From the NCBI RefSeq assembly GCF_018991925.1, contig NW_024735503.1, positions 5,004,762 through 5,068,761 of the forward strand: a DNA stretch of 64,000 nucleotides, in the 5' to 3' direction. A model generated the notes under the pieces. That model saw only the letters and a list, made by a program, of their open reading frames with translations. It was not told where the DNA came from and did no database searches. Shown here piece after piece: positions 33,968 to 46,360 of this stretch; position 1 is the first letter of the stretch; the number at the start of each line of letters is the position of its first letter. The position numbers and the translations under genes were made by a program. Origin of the DNA: Homarus americanus. Taxonomy: Eukaryota > Arthropoda > Malacostraca > Decapoda > Nephropidae.

Positions 33968-33997
33968 ACCTACGCTTCTGATATTTAAAAATACTGT

Positions 33998-34003
33998 AAT
34001 AAA
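33998..34003 (+). terminator. Poly(A) signal AATAAA
   Basis: AATAAA 31 nt after the stop of the 33725 frame, followed by a T- and TG-rich stretch at 34019-34045 that suits a downstream cleavage element. Confidence 0.5.
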
Positions 34004-34045
34004 AAACATATTAATTGATTTTGTTTGTATTATTTATGCTTTTTT

Positions 34046-36000
34046 TTATTTTCATCTGTAAACGTGCTGTTTTAGGAATATATTTTGAGTTACATAATAT
34101 TTAGGTACAGCAGTTTATTTCACTGTATCTACTTGTTTACCAAGTAACTGGACTTACAGTCTCCGATCGGGATTCTCAAAACAAATATTTGGCATCGAAC
34201 TCCGTAAGTGAGCTCGTAATCTAGCCTGTAACTTACAGGACCTCAACACGATCAACCTGGATATAGTAGTCGCTATTTCCGGATTGCATGAAAAAAATTA
34301 ATAATATATGTTTTAATAATGCTTGTTAGACTTGTTTTATCATAGAATAATGAAGAAAATGTTTTGTACATCAACATACTAAAATACAATATTAGTTTTT
34401 TTTTACGACAAGAAGAGGCTTGGCTGTTCTATTTCTCGCTTTATGGAAGAGATGCAGCTTTTGTCTTCTTACAACTTTTCAAGTAATTTGTACCAAAATA
34501 GAAGATTTTTATTGTCCACATTTAGGGTATATTTTTTTATGACTGAATAAACTTGCAGATAGACCTTATTAATGTGGTATAGCTGTAAATATCCTTCAGT
34601 AATGAAATCCAAATATGAGGTCAAGTGAACATTTTTGCTTAGACTCCGCCTTTGTTAGGACCAAGTTATAACAAGTTATTCTGCCAAGTATCCAATAAGT
34701 ACCCATGACTCAGAGTTAAATAATACCTAACCTAATCTAAGTTCATCAAACTTAATAAAAAAAGTGGGGCAAAAAATAAGTGGTAAAGAAATTTTTTTCT
34801 CAGAAAAAGAATTATATTCAGAGGTTTTTTATCCGATACCTTCAGTCGTGATTATTTTGATGCAAAATTAGTAAAATGTATTTAACCCTAACACTACCTC
34901 ACCTTACCTAATCTTACCTTACCTTATCTAACCTAACCTAATGTTACCTAACCTAACCAAGCCGCAACGCTCATGACACAATTGAGTTCTCTAGAAAGTT
35001 TTAATTTCATTTTCTTTTTTTAAAAATACATTTGCAGAGACAACAAATTTTGATAATTATTTCTCCAACATATCTATAAATCTGTTGATGATATATAAAT
35101 TTAGGATAGGTTAGGTTTGGTGTGATTAGGATAGGTTAGGCTAGTTTAGGATAGTCTAAGTTAGCTTAGGAAAGGCTAAGTTAGGTTACGATACACTAGG
35201 TTAGGTTTTAATCTGCATGATATTTTTACTGAACTTTTAAACGATGTTATAATCCTGGCAGCAGGGTATCGATCACGAAAATAATACTTTGGTAGTTATA
35301 ACATTTGATAAAGTTTATTATTACTGTAACATGAAACAAATCACTATAGCTGTACTTATCAATCCAGTATTAAATCTGTATTATCTTTGACCATCGCTCA
35401 TTGGCCAGCTTATCTCTGCACTGTTCTCTGATATAATAAAGTATTGGTGAATGGGAATATTAATCATTTGTGAGTCACTTACTATAAAGGAAACTGTAAC
35501 GGATTCTATGGACAGTTGTGAATATTTTCACGGAATAAGTCGGAGTAACTCCCCTCTTGCCCAAAAGCGATCCAAGGAGTTAATTCACAGAGCGAAAATC
35601 TAGACGAGTCTTCCTTGTTTGTTTTAGGTCATAACAACGAAAAGTTTAATAATGTTTATTACAATGATTCAGGTTTTACTGTAATTCTTCTTTTATATTT
35701 TTTAGTATTTTGTAGATTTTTTTCACCCAGTTCATTTCTTGTTTAGATTCATTATTGCAATTATTTTTATTACAGAGTTGAATTAAAAGTTTATATCTAA
35801 GTATTTTACAGCTTCACAAATACTTTTATAAAATGTTGATACACACAGTGGACAGTTTTTAGTTCTTTCTTGTAATACCTCAGTATTACTCTGTTAAAAT
35901 CTTACCATTTACACCTGACCATTTATTTATTTATTTTACAAATTGTTTAAAGAGAGAACATCACCAGCAGGATACAGATGATGAAGTAAATAGAAGTTTG
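34046..36000. other. No gene; inverted CCTAA/TTAGG pair at 34887-35212
   Basis: AT-rich sequence without a credible frame. At 34887-34965 there is a CCTAA-type array (CCTTACCTAATC, CCTAACCTAAC) and at 35100-35212 a TTAGG-type array (ATAGGTTAGG, TTAGGATAGT) in opposite orientation about 135 bp apart, so the two could form a hairpin. The CACCTGAAGATTA ends of the fold-back family were not seen here. Confidence 0.6.
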
Positions 36001-37110
36001 TAACCTAACCCTACCCCCCACTGCTACCCCTCCCTCTTGTCCCACATTCTTACTCGTCACTCCTACCCCTTACTCCTACCCCTTACTCCCCTTGATCCCA
36101 CCCCCTTATTCCCCAACCCCATTCCCAACTCCTGTTCCCAACCTCCCCCACCCCTGACTTCACCCCCACTCCCACCCCACTTCTAATTCCCTACCCCCAC
36201 CCCCACTCCACCACCCCACTCCCACCACTCTACCACAACCCCACTCCCAACTCCCTGCTTCCACCTCAAGCTTCCAACCTCCACTGCAACCCCTGGTTCC
36301 CAACCCCACTCCCCACCCCCACTGCCAACCCCCACTGCACACCCCCACTCCCCACTCCCTACCCCACTCCCACTCCCAACTCCCCATCCCACCCCTTAAC
36401 CCTAATCTCTACTCCACGCCTTGCATCCCCACCCCAACCCCACTCCCAACCCCATCTCTACCCTACTGCACCCCCATTCCCACCCCCACTCCTTCTGCAC
36501 CTCTACTCCCCATCGGCCTTACTCCCACTCCATTCCCCACCCCCACTCCCCACCCCCCACTCCCACCCTTACTCCCTCTCCACCCCTTACTCACACCCCT
36601 AACTCCCACCCTTACTCCCACGCCTTACTCCCATGCCTTACTCCCACCCCTTACTCCCACCACTTACTCCCACCCCCTTACTCCCACCCCTTACTCCTAC
36701 CCCTTACTCCTACCCCTTACTCCCACCCCTTACTCCCACCCTTACTCCCACCCCTTACTCCCACCCTACTCCCACCCCCTACCCCCACGCCTCACTCCCA
36801 CCCCCACTCCCACCCCTTACCCCCCACCCCCACTCCCACCCCATCTCCACGTCTCTCACTCCCACGCCTCCTACCCCACGCCTCACTCCCCACGCCTTAC
36901 TCCTCCCATCCCTCTTACATCTAATTCCCCATCTTCGCACCCACATCCCATCCCTTACCCCACCCCCATCTCCCCACCCCTACTCCCACCCCACTCCCAC
37001 CCCACTCCCAACCCTACCCACGCCCACTCCCAACTCTCACCCCACCCCCACTCCCACCCCTTACTCCCACGCCTTACTCCCACCCTTCACTCCTACCCTT
37101 CGCTTCTACC
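36001..37110. repeat. C-rich minisatellite (CTCCCACCCCTTA)
   Basis: About 1.1 kb of CCCCACTCCCA and CCCCTTACTCCCA units of 11 to 14 bp with almost no G on the plus strand. Plus frames (HPLLPPLTPTP) and minus frames (GWGVGSGSG) are composition artefacts. Confidence 0.94.
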
Positions 37111-37621
37111 CCCACTGTTACCCCACACTACGCTGGTAATTGAAGACATCATACATTTGTTCACTTAGACACCACTTATTATTCAGGACCTAATGGCTAT
37201 AATATCAGAGTCATTATTCTTAACTCAACTTTATATATATATCAATTGTCAAAAACCTTCACCACAAGAAAGAAAAGAACAGTCGGGTATGGCAGAAATG
37301 TAATAAACGAACATGGAGTAAGACATCAAGCTCCATATTGTAAACAAGATCATCGTCATTGTAAATCTGTAATTCATTCTCTTCATTACGCTAAAAGGTA
37401 ATGAAGTATATAAAGAAAATAGTTTATAAATTACTAAAATAAAAATATGTATAAAAAAGTAAAATAACATCTATTGATGGAATAGAAAAGAATTATATCG
37501 TAAGTGGGTAAAAGATTTCTTGGGTAGGTTTTAGAATACAATAACTGTTTTCTGCATTACACCGATGGTTCTAAGTCAGAAATTATCCTTAAGTTTTGTG
37601 AATCAGTATTTACAGTTTTTC
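37111..37621. other. No gene recognised
   Basis: About 500 bp of AT-rich sequence; the minus-strand frame at 37249-37470 has no supporting features. Confidence 0.5.
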
Positions 37622-37625
37622 TTAA

Positions 37626-38330
37626 AGGGTGACTTAAGTTACGGTCACACGATCCCTTTGATGAGCAATTAATTTGGAGCAAGAAATTACGAGTAATTTC
37701 TTCCAAATGTGGTCACACGAGTGGTTCTTGGTTCAGTTACTACAGCAAGAAAAAAAAAGTTAATGCCGCTGTGCGAGTAGAAGGGAGACGGAACATCACA
37801 ACAATAATGCAGACGACGCAGCAGCTATCCTTGGTATTATTGTTATTATTCAAAAGAAACGAGAGAAAGCGAAGAAAAACTATTGGGGACTCGTAAGTGG
37901 CTGGCGAGGAGGAGGAACGAGTGTTTAATATAGACTGGTTCAACTATTGTAGTTACAGTAGGGAGGGTTGTTAGTGTGTGGAGAATGACCCGCTGTATGG
38001 GCTTGTGTTTTGTAAACAAACACGCCAAAACACCACCCAAATAATAAACTCAGTGTGTCGTAAAAAAACTGTTTGTGCATTTTATACATAATGTTATTGA
38101 TCTATGTTATATATAGCCAAGGTAAATACTCGATAAATAAGCTTCGTGTCATTAAATATGGTATTAACCGGGTTTTGAACCGATAATCTTGCTCGAAATA
38201 GTCAAGAAATTGACTATCACGATTGTCAATAAAAATGCTTCAAAAACTTGCTCTAATTTCTCGAAAATTGCTCGAAATAACTTTCCGGCAAGAAATTGCT
38301 AAAAAAAAATGCGCCCATGTGACCAGTGCT
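37626..38330. mobile_element. TTAA-flanked DNA element, possibly PIF/Harbinger-like
   Basis: A 705-bp segment between TTAA at 37622-37625 and 38331-38334. Read from outside, both ends give TTCTTAAAG then GGTCACA: left TTCTTAAAGGGTGACTTAAG then GGTCACACG, right (inverted) TTCTTAAAGCACTGGTCACA. GCAAGAAATT words recur near both ends in opposite orientation. Near 37853-37930 broken frames give a KRNERKRRK basic stretch and then WLARRRNE, which is reminiscent of the N-terminal region before PIF/Harbinger nucleases, but no nuclease motif is present. Non-autonomous if real; piggyBac-type (TTAA) origin is the alternative. Confidence 0.45.
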
Positions 38331-38360
38331 TTAAGAATTGTATGATATCCTCATGGCAAT

Positions 38361-38711
38361 GGAAACACACACACACACACACACTCACCCCATACACAGT
38401 CACACACTCACCATGCACAATCACACACACCCATACACACACCGTACATGCACAAACCATACACACACATACACACACACACACGATCACACACACCATA
38501 CATACACACACCATACACATACACACACCATACACACATACACAAACACACACACACACACCATGCACACACCATACAAACAAACAAACACACACCATAT
38601 ACACACACACACACACACACAATGCACACACACACACCATGCACACTCACACACACACACACCATGCACACTCACACCATGCACACTCACACCATGCACA
38701 CACACACACTA
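38361..38711. repeat. (CA)n with ACCATGCACACAC higher-order units
   Basis: CA-rich run interrupted repeatedly by CCATGCACA and CCATACACA, giving quasi-units of 12 to 30 bp. All overlapping frames (THTHT or VCVCV) are artefacts. Confidence 0.93.
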
Positions 38712-38978
38712 ATTGTTTTAATTTAGTTCTTGGAACTCTTAAGTGGCAGCGCTTGATGTAAACACTTCTTGGCATTTTCTGTTTATCTAGTAGCAGGTAT
38801 ACACACAGATGTAATATGAGAAAATAAATTATGAATTCTGTCCAGGGAAGTGTTGTGAATATGACCTTGAGATAACACTTGTGTTAAGTGTGAATTTCCC
38901 TGTCTAGTGATATGTCCAACTACTACTCTGGGCCGCGAGACAGTGGTAGTGATTACAGATTGCCCACGAGGGGGCTAG

Positions 38979-39135
38979 TTTATTGGGCACCCCCTTACAT
39001 CCTGTGCAAGGTGAAGCGCAGAAGCGTTTACAGTGCCCAACTGGGAAGCATGCGGAGTTCATGCTTGCCTTTATGACTCATGCATTAAGGGCGTAAAAGG
39101 CCTGAAGGGTCATGGGTTTTGTCAGCAAGTTACAT
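38979..39135 (+). mobile_element. Dispersed repeat B (copy 2)
   Basis: Same order of blocks as 16361-16535 (TTATTGGGCACCCCC, GGTGAAGCGCAGAAGCGTTT, TTCATGCTTGCCTTTATG, AAGGGCGTA) with scattered substitutions and a single AAGGGCGTA block instead of two. Non-coding. Confidence 0.8.
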
Positions 39136-39361
39136 AAAGTGACAATGATGAGTGTGTGGGGGGAAAATTCCTGGTACAATTTATCTGTTTATGGCAAAGT
39201 GTGGCAGGTCCCTATTAATGTGAGCGGTGTTTACTGAATCAGCTGACCCTGGCTCGACCTTTTGAGAGACGCAAGCCAAGTGATCTAAGAGTCGTGAATA
39301 ACATGGTGAATTACTTGGTGTTATTCATTTGGGTGAATATTTGTATAAATCAAAGGTGCTG

Positions 39362-39394
<33 letters not shown>

Positions 39395-40094
39395 ACACGT
39401 GGCACACCACCAACACACAGTTTCTGAGAAGGAGTTTGAGATTGTATTTAACGAAGTCTTAACTGGGAAAATGTTGTATGGCTTTTGTTATGGGGTAAGT
39501 TCTGGCGTGAACATTAAGACTATTTTCATAATTTTTTGTAACTAATATTTTTATCTGCCTGGTACAATTATTTATTAATTTGTATTGTAAGTTATGTCTT
39601 GATAGTCGATGTAATGTAACAATTTATTTTTTGTGTTAATGTTCATATAGATTGGTTCAGTGTTGCGGCTCTGACTCGTCAACGATGTTAATAAGCTCTT
39701 GAGTACATACTGCTGGTGAAACTATGTTATATTAACAACACGACAGACAAGTACTATAATACCTTAACATTTAACAATAATTCAGCCTTAATTTAATTTT
39801 TTCACCAACTTAAGACACATAACCCAGAAGGAAGTAAGACGGGCAACATAACGCGGGATATCGTGGCTTCACTAAGTGCAAATTATGGAACTTGAGGTAA
39901 CACATTATGGGAAAATGCGAGCCCTGCTAAGTGGTTCTCCTCAACATGGACGCAAACATCAGATGGACAAAGAAACAGAAGAACCCCGGATATACATTCA
40001 TTTATTCTACAAAAAAGTTACGTAAACGAGCGTTAAATACGTTTAAGTAATCACAGTTTACGAAGCTGAAGTCGAGATATTAGAAGATGAAGAA
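39136..40094. other. No gene; (CA)n at 39364-39393
   Basis: AT-rich sequence with one CA microsatellite. The frame 39294-39545 runs through that microsatellite and shows no domain. Confidence 0.5.
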
Positions 40095-41640
40095 GACTTT
40101 AGCATATCAGTATACCCCACGACCGGCGCCAGGATGTTAAGTGTGCCATCAGGGTATATTAGCGCTGAGAGACGGGTGCTATCGTGGTATATTAGCATAC
40201 CTTCACCCTGAATGGTATATCAAAAAGTACAGGATTTACTTCACAGATATTTAGTTATATCTATCGGTATATTATATAAATTATATCAATATATCTGTGT
40301 ATACCAAATATGGCATCAGAGTATATCACCGTTTGCCATCATATTCTCTAAATAACCTCAAAGTATACCCCCGAATGTTTAATATCATACACTATAAATG
40401 ACACTGTAGTATGTTAGTATATAATCAGGGTATAACATAAATAATATCAGCATTGTTTAGAATATCATATATATTAAGCGTGAGGAATGGATGTATATGA
40501 TTCAATATATCACAGTTACATAAAGCGGTATGTCAGCTCATCAGCATATCACTAGAATGACATCAGAGTATAGGACACTATACTCCAATAAATACTGTCA
40601 GGTATCTAAGTATATCAGGGTAATCACTGAGAAGTGTCAGAACATATCAGCATATTCCTTGACTGGTAACAAAGCATATCAACATACTCAAAGTATAATC
40701 AATGTCTCCGGAATAAACAAGCCAGTGACAGCAGCATATATTTCTGAAAATCAGCTGTGAAATATGTTCAGAACAGCCCAAAGTATACTATAATACTAAG
40801 CAACATTTGAAATATACCAGTATACTTCTTAACAGTCAGGGAAAAAATCATTATACAGATTAGTGTCCTCGAAGCAGATCAACTTGTCTCCTGCTTTCTG
40901 GGGACCCATTAGTGGCATATCAGTATATCCAAAGAGACACATCGGAGTATATTACCATATATCCCAAGTGCCATGAAGGGATATCAACATACCTGAGTAT
41001 ATTAACTAGCTCTCATAGTCTTCCACTCTCTCTTAGATCCATCAGAATATGTCAGCATATCACCCTATCTTCTGAAGGTCCAGTTTACCTTGTTCCGAAA
41101 GTATGTCGAAGCATACTAACAGATCCCCTGAATGCCTTGAGAACATATCAGTATACTTCTAGGTTAATTCATATCATATCAGTATATCCCCTGAATCTAA
41201 GGTATAGCTAACCTCATTTCAAATTATTATTAGAGTATGTTAACATATTCCCTTAGAAGCATACCAGCATATCTCTTATGTCATTACAGTCAACCAGTAT
41301 ACGCTCAGAGGTAGATGCAAGCATATCAGGGTATATTAGCATACCCTGTAAGAGAGATATGAGCCTAGCTACATAACCAAGTATATCAGCATACCCCATA
41401 TGCTCTTATAGTACATCAGCACACCCTCTGAGAGACAGAACTATACCAACATATCAGAACATATTAGTATATCCTTTAGAGTGATATGAACATAATGGCA
41501 TATCAGATGACAAGAGTATATCAGCATAGTCTTTGAGGAGCATATCAGACCAACCTAGCATAAGCTCCTTAAGATAGATGGGAGCATATCTTAAATAGAC
41601 TGGAACATACCAGAGCATATTAGCATATTAGCATATTAGC
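40095..41640. repeat. Degenerate TATATCAGCATATC repeat field
   Basis: Over about 1.5 kb the words TATATCAG, CAGCATATC, AGAGTATAT and GTATATTAGCATA recur dozens of times at irregular spacing of about 20 to 60 bp, separated by unrelated sequence (for example 40920-41000, 41325-41480, 41600-41640). It is too degenerate for a fixed period, so it reads as an old satellite or a clustered binding-motif field. Frames at 40530 and 40912 follow the repeat and are not supported. Confidence 0.75.
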
Positions 41641-43127
41641 AAGGTGAGGAGGAGGAGGAGGAGGCAGGTGTCCACCGACCAGGTATGCCGATAGTCTGGT
41701 GATAATGTGGGTAAAACTGGTGTGTGTGTGTGTGTGTGTGTTCGTTCTCATGTTTATTTCTTGTAAGGTATGTGTCACCTAGCCGGCCATTTTGTTTACA
41801 TTTTTCGGTCGCTCTAAAATACCATTAAAACAATATTGAGTATAAACGTTTGGCTCAACTGATGATCTCAAACATGTCCCAACTTTTTTTTGCCTCAACT
41901 CCACATTCTGTAACTCATTTAGGTAGATGTCCCTCACTACACATACACTGGACTATGTGTAATGTTGCAGCTAATGTGTTATCAAGATATTGCACATTAT
42001 AAGTTCATGTGTGGTCATTATTATATCAAACGGAGGAATTTTAAAGAGCTATTACACCACCTGTATCATTAGTTGTCGCCAGGTGAAGGAATGTTTAGGT
42101 AGATTATATTTTATTTACTGTAATTAAAGTTTCAATACCTAAGACGTTCCACTATAAGAGTCTTTCAACCTCAGGTAAGGTCTAAAGACTTTCTACTCAG
42201 GTCTTACACCCTGGAGTAGCTGTATCGTCCACATAGGTAATTACTCCACAAGGAACTACAAGTTACACCTTGATGTAATACTTCATTTATTGCCAAACTT
42301 TATAGGGAAATATTTTTTCACAAAGAATTTCAAGTTACAATTTCACATAACAAGTCACATTACAAACGTTCCTTCGGCTTACAGTTAAACTTTGCAATGT
42401 CAAGATATTTTTTTCACTGCAGAGGAAAGTATGCGTCATCATCACCACACACACACACACAAAGACAAAACTCCTGTATCCAGATTCTCAAAAGTTTATA
42501 AATTAAATTCTTCCCTAAAATTAAACAGACAATACATCTATTTATCATAGAGTATGTGAACAATATCGACGCCATATTGGTTACCATCTTTGAGTTATAT
42601 AATTAGTTAGCTTCATAGTGTTAATTATTTAGTTAAAAAGGAAAAATAATCTACTAGTGTGTGTTGTGACCAAAATATATCAACATTGTATTTACTTTCT
42701 CCTCCAGGGGGCACTAAGTCTAGAAAAATGACACAATTGACATCTACATAAAGTGACTGATCAAGGGTAGATATTGGCTACCTTTTGTGTTACTTTGAGG
42801 TCGTAAGAACACACAGAGCTGCTCTTAAGGATGTTTACCACAATACACCTCAACCAGTTTCTCATTCACTAAGGTCAAACAATAAATCTGGTTCACAAGA
42901 TACACCGTAAATTTTATTAGAATACAATAATCAATTACTGTATTATTGTATTGAGGCGAATAGTCTTATGGTGTTAAGATGTGTTCTTAAGCCACGAAGG
43001 TAAACAAAAGGTATTCAATATCTGCCTTGGTTGACGATGATCTGTAGACGTTAGCAAGTCCTCCTCCTCCTGCTCTCGAGTAAGGTAAGGAAGGCCTCAC
43101 CTGACCAAAATTGTTAATTAAGATAGA
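41641..43127. other. No gene recognised; GAGGAG and (GT)n runs
   Basis: Short GGA run at 41647-41664 and GT run at 41721-41741, then AT-rich sequence without a credible frame. Confidence 0.5.
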
Positions 43128-43345
43128 TTACCTGAAGATTAACCCTCCCAGCTTATTTCAACTAATGATTAACCTAACGCTACTTGGGAAGTTAAGTTAG
43201 GTTAGGTTAGGTTAGGGTAGGGTTGGGTAGGGTAGGGTAGGGTAGGGTAGGGTAGGGTAGGTCAGGTCAGGTCAGGTCAGGCAGTGCCAGTGTAGTTAAT
43301 CTTGAGGTTAAATAAACTAGAGGCTAATCTTCACATGAGCCAGTA
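43128..43345. mobile_element. Complete fold-back element with TTAGG/GGGTA core
   Basis: Left arm ACCTGAAGATTAACCCTCCC, AGCTTATTTCAACTAATGA, TTAACC. The inverted right end reads CATGTGAAGATTAGCCTCTA, GTTTATTTAACCTCAAGA, TTAACTAC. The core starts as GGTTAGGTTAGG and drifts through GGGTAGGGTAGG to GGTCAGGTCAGG, showing successive amplification of different 5-bp variants. Confidence 0.8.
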
Positions 43346-44181
43346 AGACACTTTGACGGAGGCGGTTACGTACAACAGGAAAGCTCTGATAACATATAAT
43401 GTACAGTATATACCGTTTAAGTTGCGTCAGCAGCTCTATACACCACTTATTGACTTACTCATTCACTGCCGTAGAAATATTTACTTCTCTAACAGTTTTC
43501 TATATGGTTCCCAGTCATTATAATACGACCTTGTAAAATCAAATGATCTAAATTAAACTAAACTTATCCAAATTAAACTTATTAGCTAACAAATCCTTCT
43601 AAAACACGATATATGCAAATCAAAAGTTCTAAATTCAACTTAACTTATCGTAATATAACTATTATAACTAAACCATTTTAATTAAACCTAACCTAAACAC
43701 CTCAAGTGCCACAAACAGAAGGAAAAAACACCTTTAATATTATCGTGTAGGAGGCCCCTGTAACCCACTAACTCCAGGTAATGCATCTATATCAATCTAC
43801 CTGCGTTAGAAGCTCTATACGTGGCTATGATCGTTACCCACTGCTGGAGAACATTTGTACTTCTATAATTACCCCTGGAGAAACAATGCACCAATTTACG
43901 ATTTATTTATTTTATTTTTCATTTATTTTTTATTCTTGGTCCATACTGTAAACATCGCCCGCTTGTGAGTCCCGTCAGCCATTTTGTTCTAACTTTCGGG
44001 GATTCTAAAATAAGCTATAAATAAATAAATAAATAAATAAATAAAACAAGCATCTTTTGTTTTTCTAACCCATGAGCTGTGAGTCTTCATTATATACTTC
44101 AACATTACTGTAAACTAAGGCTAGAGAGGGTGTGTACAGTACTAGTGGAGTCAAGACGAGAAGGTATTTCAAATCCATAAA
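43346..44181. other. No gene recognised; AAATAAAT run
   Basis: AT-rich sequence with an AAAT tetranucleotide run near 44019-44044. No supported frame. Confidence 0.5.
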
Positions 44182-44264
44182 GGGTTTTACAAGTGGAGAG
44201 TCTTACAAGTGGAGGGTCTTACAGGTGGAGAGTCTTACAAGTGGAGGGTCTTACAGGTGGAGGA
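44182..44264. repeat. 16-bp minisatellite
   Basis: About five units alternating GAGTCTTACAAGTGGA and GGGTCTTACAGGTGGA, so the effective period is a 32-bp dimer. Confidence 0.9.
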
Positions 44265-44433
44265 TTTTAATAAGGATAAATACAGCAAGTCTTACAGTTG
44301 AATCAGCCAAGTCGAGGAAAACTCTTAAGAGTCACGTAACTTCTACCTGGTGTTACCTGTAATCAAGCTAAGGTATATGTAAGAAGAATATTATCTCGTT
44401 ACTATCCATTCCTCTTCCACTATCCTGCGAGGT

Positions 44434-44533
44434 NNNNNNNNNNNNNNNNNNNNNNNNNNNNNNNNNNNNNNNNNNNNNNNNNNNNNNNNNNNNNNNNNNN
44501 NNNNNNNNNNNNNNNNNNNNNNNNNNNNNNNNN
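44434..44533. other. Assembly gap, 100 N
   Basis: Exactly 100 N, a placeholder. It lies just upstream of the CR1 copy at 44560, so the 5' part of that element may be missing from the assembly. Confidence 0.99.
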
Positions 44534-44559
44534 TCATTAGTAAATGCGGTAGATATATC

Positions 44560-46290
44560 AGGTTAGAGATACAATGGTCCCCTTAAAAACTACGACAGGA
44601 GAAATGACTGATGATGAGTTAGAAATGTGTGTTAAATAGTCATTTTGCTCCGTATTCACAAATGAAAACCTAGCACAGTTTCCGAAGTTCATAATATATA
44701 ACGATGTGATAGAAAATATATTGATGAATATCAATATTACTAGTAACGATGTGCTTAAAGTAATTAACAAACTGAAGCTCTCATAAACTCTGGTCCAGAC
44801 GAGGTATATGCTAGAATATTAAAAGAATGTAGAGATGAGTTGAGTAATCCATTAGCAGTTTTATTTTATAAGTCATTAGAATCGGGCCTAGTGCCAGATT
44901 CTTGGAAACTTGCAAATGTAGTTCCGATTTTCAAAAGGGTGATAAATCAATAGCATCAAATTACCGTCCCATTAGTCTCACGTCAATCATAGGCAAGTTG
45001 TTAGAGTCAATTATTGCTACAAAATCAGAAGCCACCTTGAAACATTCAACTTAATTCATTCTTCTCATCACGGTTCACCCAGGGACTTGTCTCTACAAAT
45101 TTGCTAGCTTTTTCTCAGTAAGTATATGAAGCGGTAGATATGATAAGTCATATGATATAATTTATTTAGATTTCAGTAAAGCATTCGATAAAGTCCCTCT
45201 GAGGAGATTGATAAGGAAGGAAGCACATGGAATAGGTGGATCAGTATTAAAATGGATTAGGTCATGGTTAACTGTAGGAAACAAAGAGTCAGCATAAATG
45301 GATTAAGTCAGACTGGGGGGTCAAAAGCGGAGTTCCCAGGGATCTGTAGTAGGCCCTATGCTGTTTGTTATATTCATTAATGATCTTGATTTAGGCATAA
45401 CTAGTAGGATTAGTAAATTTGCAGATGATACCAAATGGGAGAGAGGATAAATTCAGACAGTGACTTTGAACACCTTCAAAGAGATCTAGATACCTTACAT
45501 GAGTGGTCAGTAGACTGGCAAATAAATTTAATACTGATAAATGCAAGGTACTACAGATAGGGAAGACGAATACAAACGTTGTATAAACTAGGTAACACGG
45601 AAATAGAAAACTCAGTTTGTGAAAAAGATCTAGGTATTTGTTAGCAACGACTTGAAACCTAGAAAAACAATGTATTAGCGTTCGCAACAAGGCAAACAGG
45701 ATTCTTGGGTTCATATCCTAGGTCTGTGGAGTAACAGAACTGCTGACGTTATCTTGAAATCTTTACCTAGCATTAGTGAGGCCACACATGGATTATGCGG
45801 TTCAGTTCTGGTGTCCTTTATTATAGAATGGACATAGATCTTTGGAGAGTACAAAGAAGAATGACAAAAATGATCCATAATATTAGAAACCTTCCATATG
45901 AAGAAAGACTGAAAAGCTTAGGGCTACATTCATTAGAGAGACGTAGAGTTAGGGGAGATATGATAGAGGTGTACAAGTGGGTAAGTGAGATTAACAAGGG
46001 TAAAATGGAAGATGTTCTGAAGCTCAGTAATAACGAAATAACTAGAACAAATGGCTTTAAATTAGATAAATTCCGATTCAGAAAGGATATAGGCAAGTAC
46101 TGGTTTGGTAATAGTTGTGGATATGTGGAATAGACTACCGAGTGCTATAGTAGGATCGGGGACGCTAGGGAGCTTCAAGACGAAGTTGGATAGGCACATG
46201 GAAGTGCTGGGATGGGTGTGGAAAGGATCTGCCCTGTAGGGCCAGTCGGCCTCCTGCAGTATCCCACTTCTTATGTTCTTATGTTCTTAT
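44560..46290 (+). mobile_element. CR1-like LINE, type 3, frameshifted copy
   Basis: Closely follows 29512-31268 at the base level, from AGGTTAGAGATACAAT through the RT ([19 protein letters not shown] region) to the end, with many one- to four-base deletions (for example near 44573, 45199, 45277, 45320), so no frame longer than about 110 codons survives. Unlike the copy at 28797 it keeps the C-terminal stretch: frame 45795-46133 reads VQRRMTKMIHNIRNL, RGDMIEVYKWVSEINKG, GFKLDKFRFRKDIG. Ends with the type 3 3' UTR and TTCTTATG units. The density of single-base gaps beside an N gap may partly be sequencing error. Confidence 0.9.
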
Positions 46291-46360
46291 CTAAATTTTG
46301 TCAAGCTCAAATAATCCTTGTCACCACTGTCATACACCCACCAACCCACAGTCATACACC

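Noticed and set aside
36421..37139. Proline/threonine/histidine-rich frames
   Set aside because: C-rich minisatellite artefact.
38299..38761. His/Thr and Cys/Val repeat frames at the CA-rich stretch
   Set aside because: Dinucleotide repeat translation on both strands.
45391..45714. Minus-strand 107-aa frame
   Set aside because: Antisense shadow of the CR1 reverse transcriptase region.
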